In this document: positions 11,116-19,800 of the stretch, in pieces
Position numbering within the stretch: position 1 is the stretch's first letter
Layout: every line of letters begins with the position of its first letter
Assembly (NCBI GenBank): GCA_003695505.1
Contig: RFIY01000030.1
Location: 1-19,800 of the forward strand
Reading direction: 5' to 3'
Source: J088 sp003695505 [NCBI: Candidatus Dadabacteria bacterium]
GTDB lineage: Bacteria > J088
DNA: 19,800 bases
The notes under the pieces: model-generated
Told to the model about the DNA's origin: nothing
Database searches by the model: none
The model's input: the letters and a program-made list of their open reading frames with translations, nothing else
Position numbers and translations under genes: made by a program

Positions 11116-12007
11116 CGTTACCGTTTGTTGGAATGACCAGGACGTCGATCGGCGACAGATCGAGCATGCCTTCGGCAACACTGCCCAGCAGGATCGCGAC
11201 GGCCGGGTTTTGTCCTCGTGAACCCACTGCGACCAGGTCGTAGTCCCCTTCTTCGATTGCGTGCAGAGCCTGTTCGACCGGCAGGCCAAGGCTGACATGT
11301 GTCGCGGCAAAGGTGACTTCATCCTTGAGTGAATCGACGAAGTCGTTGAACGACTGCGTCGCCGACGCGCGGACGTCCCGCTCGATCGGTTCCAGATCCA
11401 GCGCCGGTACATCGAGCAGTTCGACGCCCGCCACATATGGCGGCAGCTCGTAGCAATACATCAGGGTCAGTTCGGTGCCAGCCGGCAGAATCTCGGGGAG
11501 CCTGCGGCAGGCGGAGCGAGATGCTTCGGAAAGGTCGGTCAGAACCAGGACACGTTGCCAGAGCGGCGGATCCGGGTGCTCGTCCGACTTGATTACGAAG
11601 GTCGCCAGCCCCGATTTGCGCGCCAGTTTGTGCGCGGTTGAGCCAAGGCGGTGCGGCCGATGGCGACGGTTGATGTATGCATCTGCCGCAACGAGCAGTG
11701 CATTGCTGTTGTGCTCGCGGATCCATTCGAGGGTGGCCAGATAGGGAACGCCATCGATGGCATGCCACGCGTGCCGAATCTCGTCCTGTTCGAGGCGCTG
11801 GTGCAGTTGTTCCATATACTCGTCAATGGCGCGGCGTCGATGACCTTCGACTGCTTCAAACAACAGCGGCGGCAATTCTTCGGCAACGTGAAGGACGTCG
11901 AGTTGCGCGCGCATTGCGCGTGCATAGGCAGCGCCACGTTCGATCGTGCAGTTACTTGCGGGTGTCAGATCCGTCAGTGCGGTGATGCGATGAACAGATT
12001 CGGTCAT
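11111..12007 (-). CDS. Universal stress protein, tandem Usp domains
   Basis: A 298-residue protein with two UspA-like halves (about 5-140 and 150-294). The second half has the nucleotide-binding signature GSRGQNPAVAILLGS (262-276) and ends in DVLVIP, as in ATP-binding Usp proteins. The first half lacks a clear copy of this motif. Usp proteins act in the cytoplasm in survival under starvation or low oxygen; tandem forms are common near FNR/ANR-regulated genes. I chose ATG 12007 because GGAGAAG lies 8 nt before it; an upstream start at 12049 lacks this. It lies 81 nt after the VIT1-family gene, with a hairpin between. Confidence 0.9.
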   Translation of the reverse strand: MTESVHRITALTDLTPASNCTIERGAAYARAMRAQLDVLHVAEELPPLLFEAVEGHRRRAIDEYMEQLHQRLEQDEIRHAWHAIDGVPYLATLEWIREHNSNALLVAADAYINRRHRPHRLGSTAHKLARKSGLATFVIKSDEHPDPPLWQRVLVLTDLSEASRSACRRLPEILPAGTELTLMYCYELPPYVAGVELLDVPALDLEPIERDVRASATQSFNDFVDSLKDEVTFAATHVSLGLPVEQALHAIEEGDYDLVAVGSRGQNPAVAILLGSVAEGMLDLSPIDVLVIPTNGNA

Positions 12008-12043
12008 GACGTTGACTTCTCCAGATGGCGAACATTGGACGGC

Positions 12044-12064
12044 GCACATCGGCCGGCGATGTGC
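12044..12064 (-). other. Hairpin between the VIT1-family gene and usp
   Basis: GCACATCG (12044-12051) pairs perfectly with CGATGTGC (12057-12064) around a 5-nt loop. It lies in the 81-nt gap between two minus-strand genes and has no U-tract after it. It may be a processing or attenuation site or part of the usp leader. Confidence 0.5.
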
Positions 12065-12088
12065 CTGAATTCAGCATAGCAGGATGGT

Positions 12089-12841
12089 TTACAGGGCCGC
12101 CTCCCCGAACGAGCGTTTCAGCAGTTCGGCGATGCCCCATGCGATTGCCGCAGCACTGAGGCCGGTCAGCAGCGTGCCGACCGCGCCAGTCCACGGAGAT
12201 TCGCGGTAGAGCCGGGCTCGCCAGGCGCCGATGACGGCAAAGGCGACGCAGGCCAATGCGATACTCCAGACGATCTGGGTTTGCAGTGCCAGCGAGAGCG
12301 CAAACGGGATAAGAGGTGCGGTACCGGCCAGAACAAAGGCGACAAACGTCGCCGCCGCGCTACGAAGCGGATGCGGCGGATTGGCGGATAGCCCCCATTC
12401 CTCGGTCAACATGGTCTCGATCCAGCGATGTTTGTCCGCCGTGATCGTGTCGACGATCTGGTCGAGGACGGCTCCCGTGAAGCCCTTCGCCGCAAAAATC
12501 TGTCGGATCTCTTCCCGTTCGCCTTCGGGATGTTCCTGCACATGCCGCTCCTCGTTGCGGCGTACCGCTTCGAGGGCGATCGAATCACTGTGCGCACGTT
12601 GATAATTGCCCATGGCCATGCTGACGGCGTCGGCGAGCAATTTCGCCACGCCGACGATCAGCACGCTCGTGGAGTCGAGATCAGCGCCGATAATGCCGGC
12701 CATCAGGGCGAGCGTCGTGACGCTGCCATCCAGCGCGCCAAGCACCGCATCGCCGACAAGCGACGGGCGTTGCGCCGCGTCAAGACGCGACGCAATTTCC
12801 TCGGGGTGATGACCGTGATCGAACTGGCCTGGATCGACCAT
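12089..12841 (-). CDS. VIT1/CCC1-family transporter (iron/manganese)
   Basis: A 250-residue member of the VIT1/CCC1 family, which moves Fe(II) or Mn(II) across membranes. The first part contains the family signature GDAVLGALDGSVTTLALMAGIIGA and a second helix with AKLLADAVSMAMGNY. A long cytoplasmic stretch rich in Glu and Gln (about 80-145) probably forms the metal-binding helices. Three hydrophobic helices follow to the end. The N-terminus has a short His-containing stretch (HGHHPEE). Its ATG overlaps the stop of the haem-binding gene by one base (TGATG), so the two are made together. Substrate is inferred from the family only. Confidence 0.9.
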   Translation of the reverse strand: MVDPGQFDHGHHPEEIASRLDAAQRPSLVGDAVLGALDGSVTTLALMAGIIGADLDSTSVLIVGVAKLLADAVSMAMGNYQRAHSDSIALEAVRRNEERHVQEHPEGEREEIRQIFAAKGFTGAVLDQIVDTITADKHRWIETMLTEEWGLSANPPHPLRSAAATFVAFVLAGTAPLIPFALSLALQTQIVWSIALACVAFAVIGAWRARLYRESPWTGAVGTLLTGLSAAAIAWGIAELLKRSFGEAAL

Positions 12842-13347
12842 CAGTCGTCGTGATCATGATCGTGCGTACCGCCCTCGCCTTCGTCCGTGCCGAAGGTCGC
12901 TTCCAGGCCGGTAAGCAGGGCCTGACGGTCAGCGTCGCCCAGTCGTGCTTCTGGATGCAGTGGCAGATAGAACCAGGGCGGCATATCCCCTTCGCGGTAT
13001 TCCTCGACGGCTTCGTCGCCGTGCTGCTCCTGGCCGGACCAGTTCGAGACGTTGAAATGCTCGCGCCCTTCGGCGACGTCGTGATAGACGAGCCATGAGG
13101 CCGGCGCGATCCAGCTGTACCAGGGCCATTTCGTTTCATGGCTGTGGCAGTCGCCGCAGGTTCGCATAAATAGGGTACGGGTCCGGGGCGAGTCCCATTG
13201 TGGCTCGTCTCGCACATCAGGATTGCTATGGTTGCGTCCGTACGGAACGAGCTGCATCAGGACAAACAGCGAAAGCAACGCAACCCAGATCCGCGCCGTA
13301 CGGCTGGCTGTGGTTGCGTCCGACGATGCGGGTTGGTCAGCGGTCAT
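12841..13347 (-). CDS. Membrane-anchored haem-binding cytochrome (Haem_bd family)
   Basis: A 168-residue protein. One N-terminal membrane helix (about 19-36) is followed by a periplasmic domain with [16 protein letters not shown] (64-79), the Haem_bd family signature with a c-type haem site C64-H68. The likely sixth ligand region is [16 protein letters not shown] (119-134). It ends in an acidic, histidine-rich tail, HDHDHDD, that could bind metal. AGGAGG lies about 7 nt before ATG 13347, which decides the start over one 21 nt upstream. It is coupled to the VIT1-family gene, suggesting a shared link to iron or haem. Electron partner unknown. Confidence 0.88.
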   Translation of the reverse strand: MTADQPASSDATTASRTARIWVALLSLFVLMQLVPYGRNHSNPDVRDEPQWDSPRTRTLFMRTCGDCHSHETKWPWYSWIAPASWLVYHDVAEGREHFNVSNWSGQEQHGDEAVEEYREGDMPPWFYLPLHPEARLGDADRQALLTGLEATFGTDEGEGGTHDHDHDD

Positions 13348-13404
13348 TGCCACCCCTCCTGTGTGCAAATGTGTTTATGCAGTGTAGCAATTTTGATGAT
13401 TCAC

Positions 13405-13441
13405 AAAAAAACCGCCGCCCGGCGGGAAACCCGGGCGGCGG
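13405..13441 (-). terminator. Rho-independent terminator of the small membrane protein gene
   Basis: An 11-bp perfect stem (13412-13422 with 13431-13441) has an 8-nt loop. On the minus strand it is followed by seven U residues (complement of 13405-13411). It begins 8 nt after the stop codon of the gene ending at 13449. This is a textbook intrinsic terminator, so that gene is its own transcription unit, apart from the haem-binding gene to its left. Confidence 0.93.
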
Positions 13442-13448
13442 TGGCAGA

Positions 13449-13736
13449 TCACGCAAAAGGGCGCGCTATGAGGTGGACGGACTGGCGAAGAACGCCCCGA
13501 AGCGTGCCGGCAAACAGGCCGATGGCCGCAGCCGGAATGCCGCAAAGCAGCATTCCCGGGCCGTCGGGCATCGACTTGCCGAAGACCAGCGCCAGCACGC
13601 TCAGCAGCAGCGCGCCCGTAAAGATCTCGACGTGTGCGCCCTGAAGCAGCCCCCGCATCAATTGCGCGTCGTCGAGGCTGGAATCCGCGTGACCTGCCGG
13701 TGCGGACACCCAAAGAATGGTGGAAGACGAGTTCAT
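13449..13736 (-). CDS. Unrecognised small membrane protein under FNR/DNR-type control
   Basis: A 95-residue protein that I do not recognise. The first 35 residues are polar. Two hydrophobic segments follow: about 36-57 (VEIFTGALLLSVLALVFG) and about 64-84 (MLLCGIPAAAIGLFAGTL). A short basic end follows. ATG 13736 is the best start. Longer forms begin with TTG at 13799 or 13781, upstream of the predicted transcript start, and are unlikely. GGAGG sits 18 nt before the ATG, further than usual. It has its own terminator and an FNR/DNR-type box, so it is probably a real gene switched on at low oxygen or by NO. Confidence 0.65.
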   Translation of the reverse strand: MNSSSTILWVSAPAGHADSSLDDAQLMRGLLQGAHVEIFTGALLLSVLALVFGKSMPDGPGMLLCGIPAAAIGLFAGTLRGVLRQSVHLIARPFA

Positions 13737-13772
13737 TAGCGTTGTGTTTTTGTTCCTCCGCGTGTTCTTCCT

Positions 13773-13821
13773 GTACCTCAATATGCCAAAGCGCCGCAAC
13801 CGAAAAATTGATCCAGGTCAA
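13773..13821 (-). promoter_or_regulatory. FNR/DNR-type promoter of the small membrane protein gene
   Basis: TTGATCCAGGTCAA (13808-13821) fits TTGAT-N4-GTCAA, the form often given for DNR/NNR sites, and is one base from the FNR consensus. On the minus strand CATATT (complement of 13780-13785) sits at the distance expected of a -10 element for a class II site, giving a start near 13773. No matching -10 is visible to the right, so this box probably serves only the leftward gene. Confidence 0.75.
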
Positions 13822-13908
13822 CTTTTTTCGAGATCGGCGCAGGCGGAATGGTGGTGGATGGTAATGAGCTCTGCGCGCCTATGGCACTGGTGCAATTGTG
13901 ATGATGAA

Positions 13909-13922
13909 CGTCAAATTTGACG
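13909..13922. promoter_or_regulatory. Unassigned 14-bp perfect palindrome
   Basis: CGTCAAATTTGACG is a perfect palindrome between the two FNR/DNR-type boxes, 17 bp left of the box for the porin-nirS operon. It does not fit the FNR pattern. Its symmetry and position suggest an operator for a second regulator of one or both divergent genes. Confidence 0.45.
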
Positions 13923-13938
13923 CGAATCCGCAAGTTCA

Positions 13939-13987
13939 TTGATTCCGATCAATTTTTTTGTGCCAATCGCCGGATTCAATGTAAAGC
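13939..13987 (+). promoter_or_regulatory. FNR/DNR-type promoter of the porin-nirS operon
   Basis: TTGATTCCGATCAA (13939-13952) is an exact FNR/ANR consensus. TTCAAT (13975-13980) matches the -10 hexamer at four of six positions and predicts a start near 13987, with the box centred near -41.5. The leader to the ATG at 14030 would be about 43 nt. This is the only clear promoter seen before nirS. Confidence 0.85.
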
Positions 13988-14029
13988 AGTTTGAGAACCG
14001 CTTTCTTTTCTTCGGGAGGCAAGACGAAT

Positions 14030-15265
14030 ATGCAATGGTCACGATTCTGTAGCAATGCTGCCTTTGTCGCTCTTGCGGTGAGTTTGCCGGCGGCCGCGCT
14101 GGCGATCGATGTCGGGGTGGACGTGCAATATCGTCCGCGTGCGGAAGTCTCGGAGCGGTCACTGGCGGGCGCGACGGCCGATCAGTTTGTCTCGCATCGG
14201 GCCCGCGTCGGATTATCGGTGAGCAATGGGGCGTGGGGGTTGAGGCTCGCACCGCAGCATGTGCTGATGTGGGGTTCGGAAGCATCGACCTTGTCGGGGT
14301 TGTCGGGAAACATCGACTTCCACGAAGCGTGGGGTGAATGGAAAAAGGACGGGTACCGGCTGCGTATCGGACGCCAGGAGCTGATTTTTGATGACCACCG
14401 TCTTGTCGGCAGTGTCAACTGGACACAACAGGCCCGGGCATTTGATGCGGTGCGCTTCGATACGAGCTACCCCGATTCCGGTCTGGATACGACGTTGTTC
14501 GCGGCGTTGGTCGAGGAGAACAGCCCGCGCAATCGCGCCTTCTGGGGGTTGCGCACGGGGCTGAAGAAAGATGCGTTGAACGGTTCGGTTGTCGTGCTGG
14601 CCGAGCACGCCGAAACGCTCGCCAATGGCGACAAGGACTTTTGGCGACTGACGCCCGGTGTCAATGTGAACTGGTCAAGCGACGGTCTTTCACTGGCGCT
14701 GTCGGGGTATGTGCAGGCCGGAAAGATCGCGCCGGGTGGCGCCACCCGGGAAACGATCCTTGCCGGCATGGCGAGGTTGCAGGCCGGATACGCGAACGAT
14801 ACGCTCGGCAAGCTCACAGTCAACGGCGAGTACCTCAGCGGCGACGACAACGCCGCAGATACCGACCGGCATACCTTTGACACGTTGTATGCGACGAACC
14901 ACAAGTTCTATGGGCATATGGACTATTTTCTCAATATCCCCAAGCATACCGGAAACCTGGGACTGATCGACGCCTGGATGGGCTACAGCCGCAAGCTTCC
15001 AAAAGCCACGTCGATCTACGCGAATATTCACGAGTTCCTGGCCGCCGCCGAGTCTGGTGCGGGCAATCGTGATTTCGGCACTGAAGCGGATCTCGGCATG
15101 AGCTGGAAGGTCACGTCCGGCGTTGCGCTGAAAGGTGGGTATTCGCTCTATCGCTCCGGGGATGCGTTTGTCGATATCGGCCGGGCATCCGACTCGAACG
15201 AAATCGGACACTGGGCGTGGGTCATGCTCAACGTTGCCTTCAGCCAGACTTTTTCCAGTAACTGA
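14030..15265 (+). CDS. Outer-membrane beta-barrel, alginate-export family, leading the nir operon
   Basis: A 411-residue protein. A signal peptide of about 25 residues ends at ALA, followed by the mature start IDVGVDVQYRPR. The body is alternating, aromatic-rich beta-strand sequence. The stretch LRIGRQELIFDDHRLVGSVNW (about 115-135) is characteristic of alginate_export-family barrels. The name reflects homology; no alginate genes are nearby. Given its place directly after an FNR/DNR box and 21 nt before nirS, a role in passage of nitrite, nitrate or another small solute is plausible but unproven. ATG 14030 is chosen because GGGAGG lies about 10 nt before it; the TTG at 13991 has none. Confidence 0.87.
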   Translation: MQWSRFCSNAAFVALAVSLPAAALAIDVGVDVQYRPRAEVSERSLAGATADQFVSHRARVGLSVSNGAWGLRLAPQHVLMWGSEASTLSGLSGNIDFHEAWGEWKKDGYRLRIGRQELIFDDHRLVGSVNWTQQARAFDAVRFDTSYPDSGLDTTLFAALVEENSPRNRAFWGLRTGLKKDALNGSVVVLAEHAETLANGDKDFWRLTPGVNVNWSSDGLSLALSGYVQAGKIAPGGATRETILAGMARLQAGYANDTLGKLTVNGEYLSGDDNAADTDRHTFDTLYATNHKFYGHMDYFLNIPKHTGNLGLIDAWMGYSRKLPKATSIYANIHEFLAAAESGAGNRDFGTEADLGMSWKVTSGVALKGGYSLYRSGDAFVDIGRASDSNEIGHWAWVMLNVAFSQTFSSN

Positions 15266-17404
<2,139 letters not shown>

Positions 17405-17405
<1 letters not shown>

Positions 17406-18559
17406 TGCGGCTCGTCACAGCGGCTACAGCGGCAGCCATCGCGGTCGGCTGTTCTACAATCGCGACCCTGCCGCCGGATGCCGGCACGGCCTCACTTGGG
17501 GTCGTGATCGAACGCGCCGACGGCGCCGTGACGGTCATCGATTTCTGGCGTGAGCAGGTACTCGGTCGCATTGATGGGCTTGGCGATCTGTCGCACGCCT
17601 CGGTGGTTTTTTCGCCAGATGCACGATATGCGTATGTATTCGGTCGCGATGGTGGGCTGACGAAGCTTGATCTGGTAGCACGCAAGATCGCGGCGCGAAC
17701 GATGCAGTCGGGGAACTCGATTGGCGGGGCCATCTCATGCGACGGCCATATCATCGCGGTTTCGAACTACAAGCCCGGCGGCGTTCGCTTCTTTCGCGCG
17801 AGTGACCTGGCGCCACTTGGACGTCACGACGCCGGCCGGACCGTCGGTCTGGTCGATGCGGCGCCTTGTCGTTTCGTCGCAAGCGACATGGACAACGGCG
17901 CGATCTGGGAGTTCGATGCGCTGGCGAATCCTGTCTCGCGACCGGTCCGAATCTGGGACAACGTCGGTCGAATGCCCTACGATGGCCTCGTCACGCCGGA
18001 CGGCAACGACTACTTTGCGGGTCTGTTCGGTGAAAATGGCGTCGCCCATATCGACCTGCGGACAGGTCGTATGGAAAAGGTTCTGCTCGACTACGGGCGA
18101 GGAGATGTGAAGCTGCCCGTCTACAAAATGCCGCATCTCGAAGGCTGGGCCGTCGCGGGCAGCCGTTTATACCTGCCGGGCGTTGGACGTCACGACGTGC
18201 TGGTCGTCGACCGGAATGGCTGGCGGCAAATGGCGGCGATCCCGGTCACCGGACAGCCAGTGTTCGTGATGGCGCGCCCTGACGGTCGTCAGCTCTGGGT
18301 CAACTTCGCGCCACCTGACAATCATCTTGTACAGGTGATTGACACGGCTACGAATGAGGTGATCGACACGCTCGATTTCGATTCGGCCGTCTTGCACATG
18401 GAATTCGCGCCGCGCGGGCAGCGCGTCTGGCTGTCATTGCGCGATGCCGATGCAGTCGTCGTGCTCGACACCCGCACGCGTCAGCAGGTTCAACGATTCG
18501 CGGTTGCGCATCCGTCCGGTATTTTCTTTGCCGACCGCGCGCACAGGATCGGGCTGTGA
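17405..18559 (+). CDS. nirF: NirF, haem d1 biosynthesis protein (lipoprotein)
   Basis: A 384-residue propeller protein related to the d1 domain of NirS. It is required for the final steps of haem d1 synthesis and is membrane-tethered in the periplasm. The signal is short and ends in AVGC, making C16 the lipid-modified cysteine. Repeats such as SPDARYAYVFGRDG, NVGRMPYDGLVTPDGNDYFAGLFGENG and MARPDGRQLWVNFAPPDN mark the blades and are typical of NirF. The start is GTG 17405, which shares one base with the nirC stop (TAGTG). The open frame continues upstream to 17036, but that part is the shadow of nirC. Length fits the family (about 390). Confidence 0.94.
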
Positions 18560-19047
18560 GTACGCTACGCGCCGGGCATGCGCATTCGGATGTTGTGGCG
18601 GTCGAACTGTCTCCGCTCGAACGCACGATTCTGAATCGCTGCCAGCAGGCATTCCCGGCCTGCGATCGACCATTCGCGCAGATCGCGTCAGAGCTCGGCA
18701 TCGACGAAGACATCGTCCTGGCGACCCTGCGGCGTCTGCAGAAGGCGGGTGTGCTTTCCCGAATCGGAGGGGTCGTGCGCAGCGGCCGCCTGGGCGCAAG
18801 CACGCTCGCGGCGATGGCCGTGCCCGAACATGATCTGGAGCGTGTCGCCGCGATCGTCAGCGCGTTCGACGAGGTCAATCACAATTATCGACGCGAGCAC
18901 CAGGTCAACCTCTGGTTCGTCGTCGTCGCGCCCGACGCTGACACATTGGAACAGGTGCTTCACGATATGGAAGCAGCGACGGGCTACCGCGTGTTGCGTC
19001 TGCCGATGCTGGAGCAGTATCACATCGATCTGGGGTTCACGATATGA
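18556..19047 (+). CDS. nirD: NirD-like sirohaem decarboxylase subunit (Lrp/AsnC fold)
   Basis: A 163-residue protein of the AhbA/NirD group. These look like Lrp/AsnC regulators but act with partner subunits to decarboxylate 12,18-sides of sirohaem on the way to haem d1. The N-terminal helix-turn-helix-like part (about 22-75) ends in LQKAGVLSRIGGVV. The C-terminal ferredoxin-like part has NHNYRREHQVNLWFVV and ends with LPMLEQYHIDLGF, a strong NirD/NirG signature. Start GTG 18556 overlaps the nirF stop by 4 nt (GTGA). The D rather than G label rests on the usual C-F-D-L-G-H order. Confidence 0.9.
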   Translation: MSTLRAGHAHSDVVAVELSPLERTILNRCQQAFPACDRPFAQIASELGIDEDIVLATLRRLQKAGVLSRIGGVVRSGRLGASTLAAMAVPEHDLERVAAIVSAFDEVNHNYRREHQVNLWFVVVAPDADTLEQVLHDMEAATGYRVLRLPMLEQYHIDLGFTI

Positions 19048-19553
19048 CATTCACCGAGCAGCGTATCATCGAGGAATTGCTTCGCGGGCTGCCGCTGGTC
19101 TCCCGTCCGTGGCAGGCGCTCGCGCAGGAACTTGGCCTCAGTGAGGCGGAAGTCGCCCAGAAGGCAAAGGCATTGCTCGAGGACGGCGTGCTGCGACGGA
19201 TCGGCGCCGTTGTCCGGCACCACGAGCTGGGGTACACGGCCAACGGCATGGCGGTCTGGGATATCCCCGATGAACAGGTCGCGCAACTCGGTCGGCGTCT
19301 GGCTGCGGAACCGCGTGTCAACCTTTGCTACCGCCGGGCGCGGGTCGAGGGTGTCTGGAACTACAATCTGTTTGCGATGGTGCACGGCCATTCCGAGGAT
19401 GACGTACGCAGGGCTGTGGCCGATATGGCGCGGCGGATCGGACTGACAGGATTCCCACACGCGCTGCTGTTCAGCACGAGGCGTTACAAGCAGTGCGCCG
19501 GGCGCTATGTCGAACCGTCGATCCGGGAGCGAGGCGACCATGCTGCCGCATGA
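19044..19553 (+). CDS. nirL: NirL-like sirohaem decarboxylase subunit (Lrp/AsnC fold)
   Basis: A 169-residue protein of the AhbB/NirL group, the usual partner of NirD. It has an Lrp-like N-terminal part ending in LLEDGVLRRIGAVVRHHELGY. The pattern RVNLCYRRARVEGVWNYNLFAMVHG and the C-terminal LFSTRRYKQCAGRY are typical of NirL/NirH. Cytoplasmic. The ATG overlaps the nirD stop as ATGA. The choice of L over H follows gene order and is less certain than the family. Confidence 0.9.
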   Translation: MTFTEQRIIEELLRGLPLVSRPWQALAQELGLSEAEVAQKAKALLEDGVLRRIGAVVRHHELGYTANGMAVWDIPDEQVAQLGRRLAAEPRVNLCYRRARVEGVWNYNLFAMVHGHSEDDVRRAVADMARRIGLTGFPHALLFSTRRYKQCAGRYVEPSIRERGDHAAA

Positions 19554-19800
19554 GCCGGTCGAGCTGTCTGCGCCGCAACGGTTGGTCCTGAACCGTCTTC
19601 AGGACGGGATCGCGCCGACGCCGCGCCCATTCGCGGCGCTGGCCGAGGAGGCCGGCGTCAGCGAGCAGGTGATCGTTGACTGGATTTGTGAGTGGCTCGA
19701 TCAGGGCGTGCTGACGCGGTTTGGGCCAATGATCCATCTCGATCGCGCCGGCGGTGCAGTCGAACTCTGCGCGCTCGCGGCGCCGCAGGACGAATACGAA
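19540..19800 (+). CDS. nirG: NirG-like sirohaem decarboxylase subunit, 5' part only
   Basis: The first 87 codons are visible before the window ends. ATG 19540 overlaps the nirL end by 14 nt, with a GGGAGCGAGG ribosome-binding region just upstream. The protein begins with an Lrp/AsnC-like helix-turn-helix domain (PFAALAEEAGVSEQVIVDWICEW is the core region, here residues about 31-53 in part). It continues with LDQGVLTRFGPMIHLDRAGG, which resembles NirG. A nirH gene would be expected next. The frame is open to the edge. The assignment combines this motif with gene order. Confidence 0.82.
   Translation, partial: MLPHEPVELSAPQRLVLNRLQDGIAPTPRPFAALAEEAGVSEQVIVDWICEWLDQGVLTRFGPMIHLDRAGGAVELCALAAPQDEYE

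Noticed and set aside
13737-13821. Longer forms of the orphan membrane protein starting at TTG
   Set aside because: They would start upstream of the predicted transcript start and inside or beside the FNR/DNR box, and they add an arginine-rich stretch with no ribosome-binding site.

Overview
The window is high-GC DNA from a Gram-negative bacterium, most likely a facultatively denitrifying gamma- or betaproteobacterium. The evidence is lipoprotein and Sec signals, an outer-membrane barrel, a cbb3 oxidase, cytochrome cd1 nitrite reductase and near-perfect FNR/ANR/DNR boxes. I cannot name the genus. The theme is respiration at low or no oxygen: a complete cbb3 oxidase operon points left and the start of a denitrification (nir) operon points right, with thiol, stress, metal and haem genes between them.

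Layout. 8-84: tRNA-Pro(GGG). 64-494: a short repeat region carrying three copies of the tRNA 3' tail. 503-7849 (minus strand, read right to left): ccoNO (fused), ccoQ, ccoP (one haem only), a 12-bp hairpin, then ccoG, ccoH, ccoI, ccoS. Most cco genes overlap by a few bases. 7850-8020: a divergent control region with one perfect FNR box and a well-placed -10 element on each side. 8021-8734: membrane protein of the TauE/SafE/DsbD_2 type. 8803-11088: lipoprotein with a YyaL-type thioredoxin domain and a C-terminal DsbD-alpha-like domain. 11111-13347 (minus): haem-binding cytochrome, VIT1/CCC1 transporter, tandem universal stress protein. 13449-13736 (minus): small unrecognised membrane protein with its own terminator and an FNR/DNR box. 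13737-14029: divergent control region. 14030 to the end (plus): alginate-export-family barrel, nirS, nirC, nirF, nirD, nirL, nirG (cut by the window edge).

How it fits together. CcoNOQP is the high-affinity terminal oxidase. CcoG, CcoH, CcoI and CcoS deliver copper and assemble it. NirS reduces nitrite to nitric oxide. NirF and the NirD/L/G proteins make its haem d1, and NirC is a small periplasmic cytochrome c. The FNR-type boxes put both respiratory branches and two poorly understood membrane proteins under the same kind of oxygen/NO control. In both operons a 12-bp-stem hairpin without a clear U-tract lies 8-10 nt after the last structural gene and before the biogenesis genes, which suggests a shared way of setting expression ratios.

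I did not find a clearly new defence or mobile system. The best leads are the fused CcoNO with mono-haem CcoP, the symmetric FNR promoter, the matched hairpins, the FNR/DNR-linked orphan membrane protein, the YyaL-DsbD fusion and the tRNA-tail repeats.
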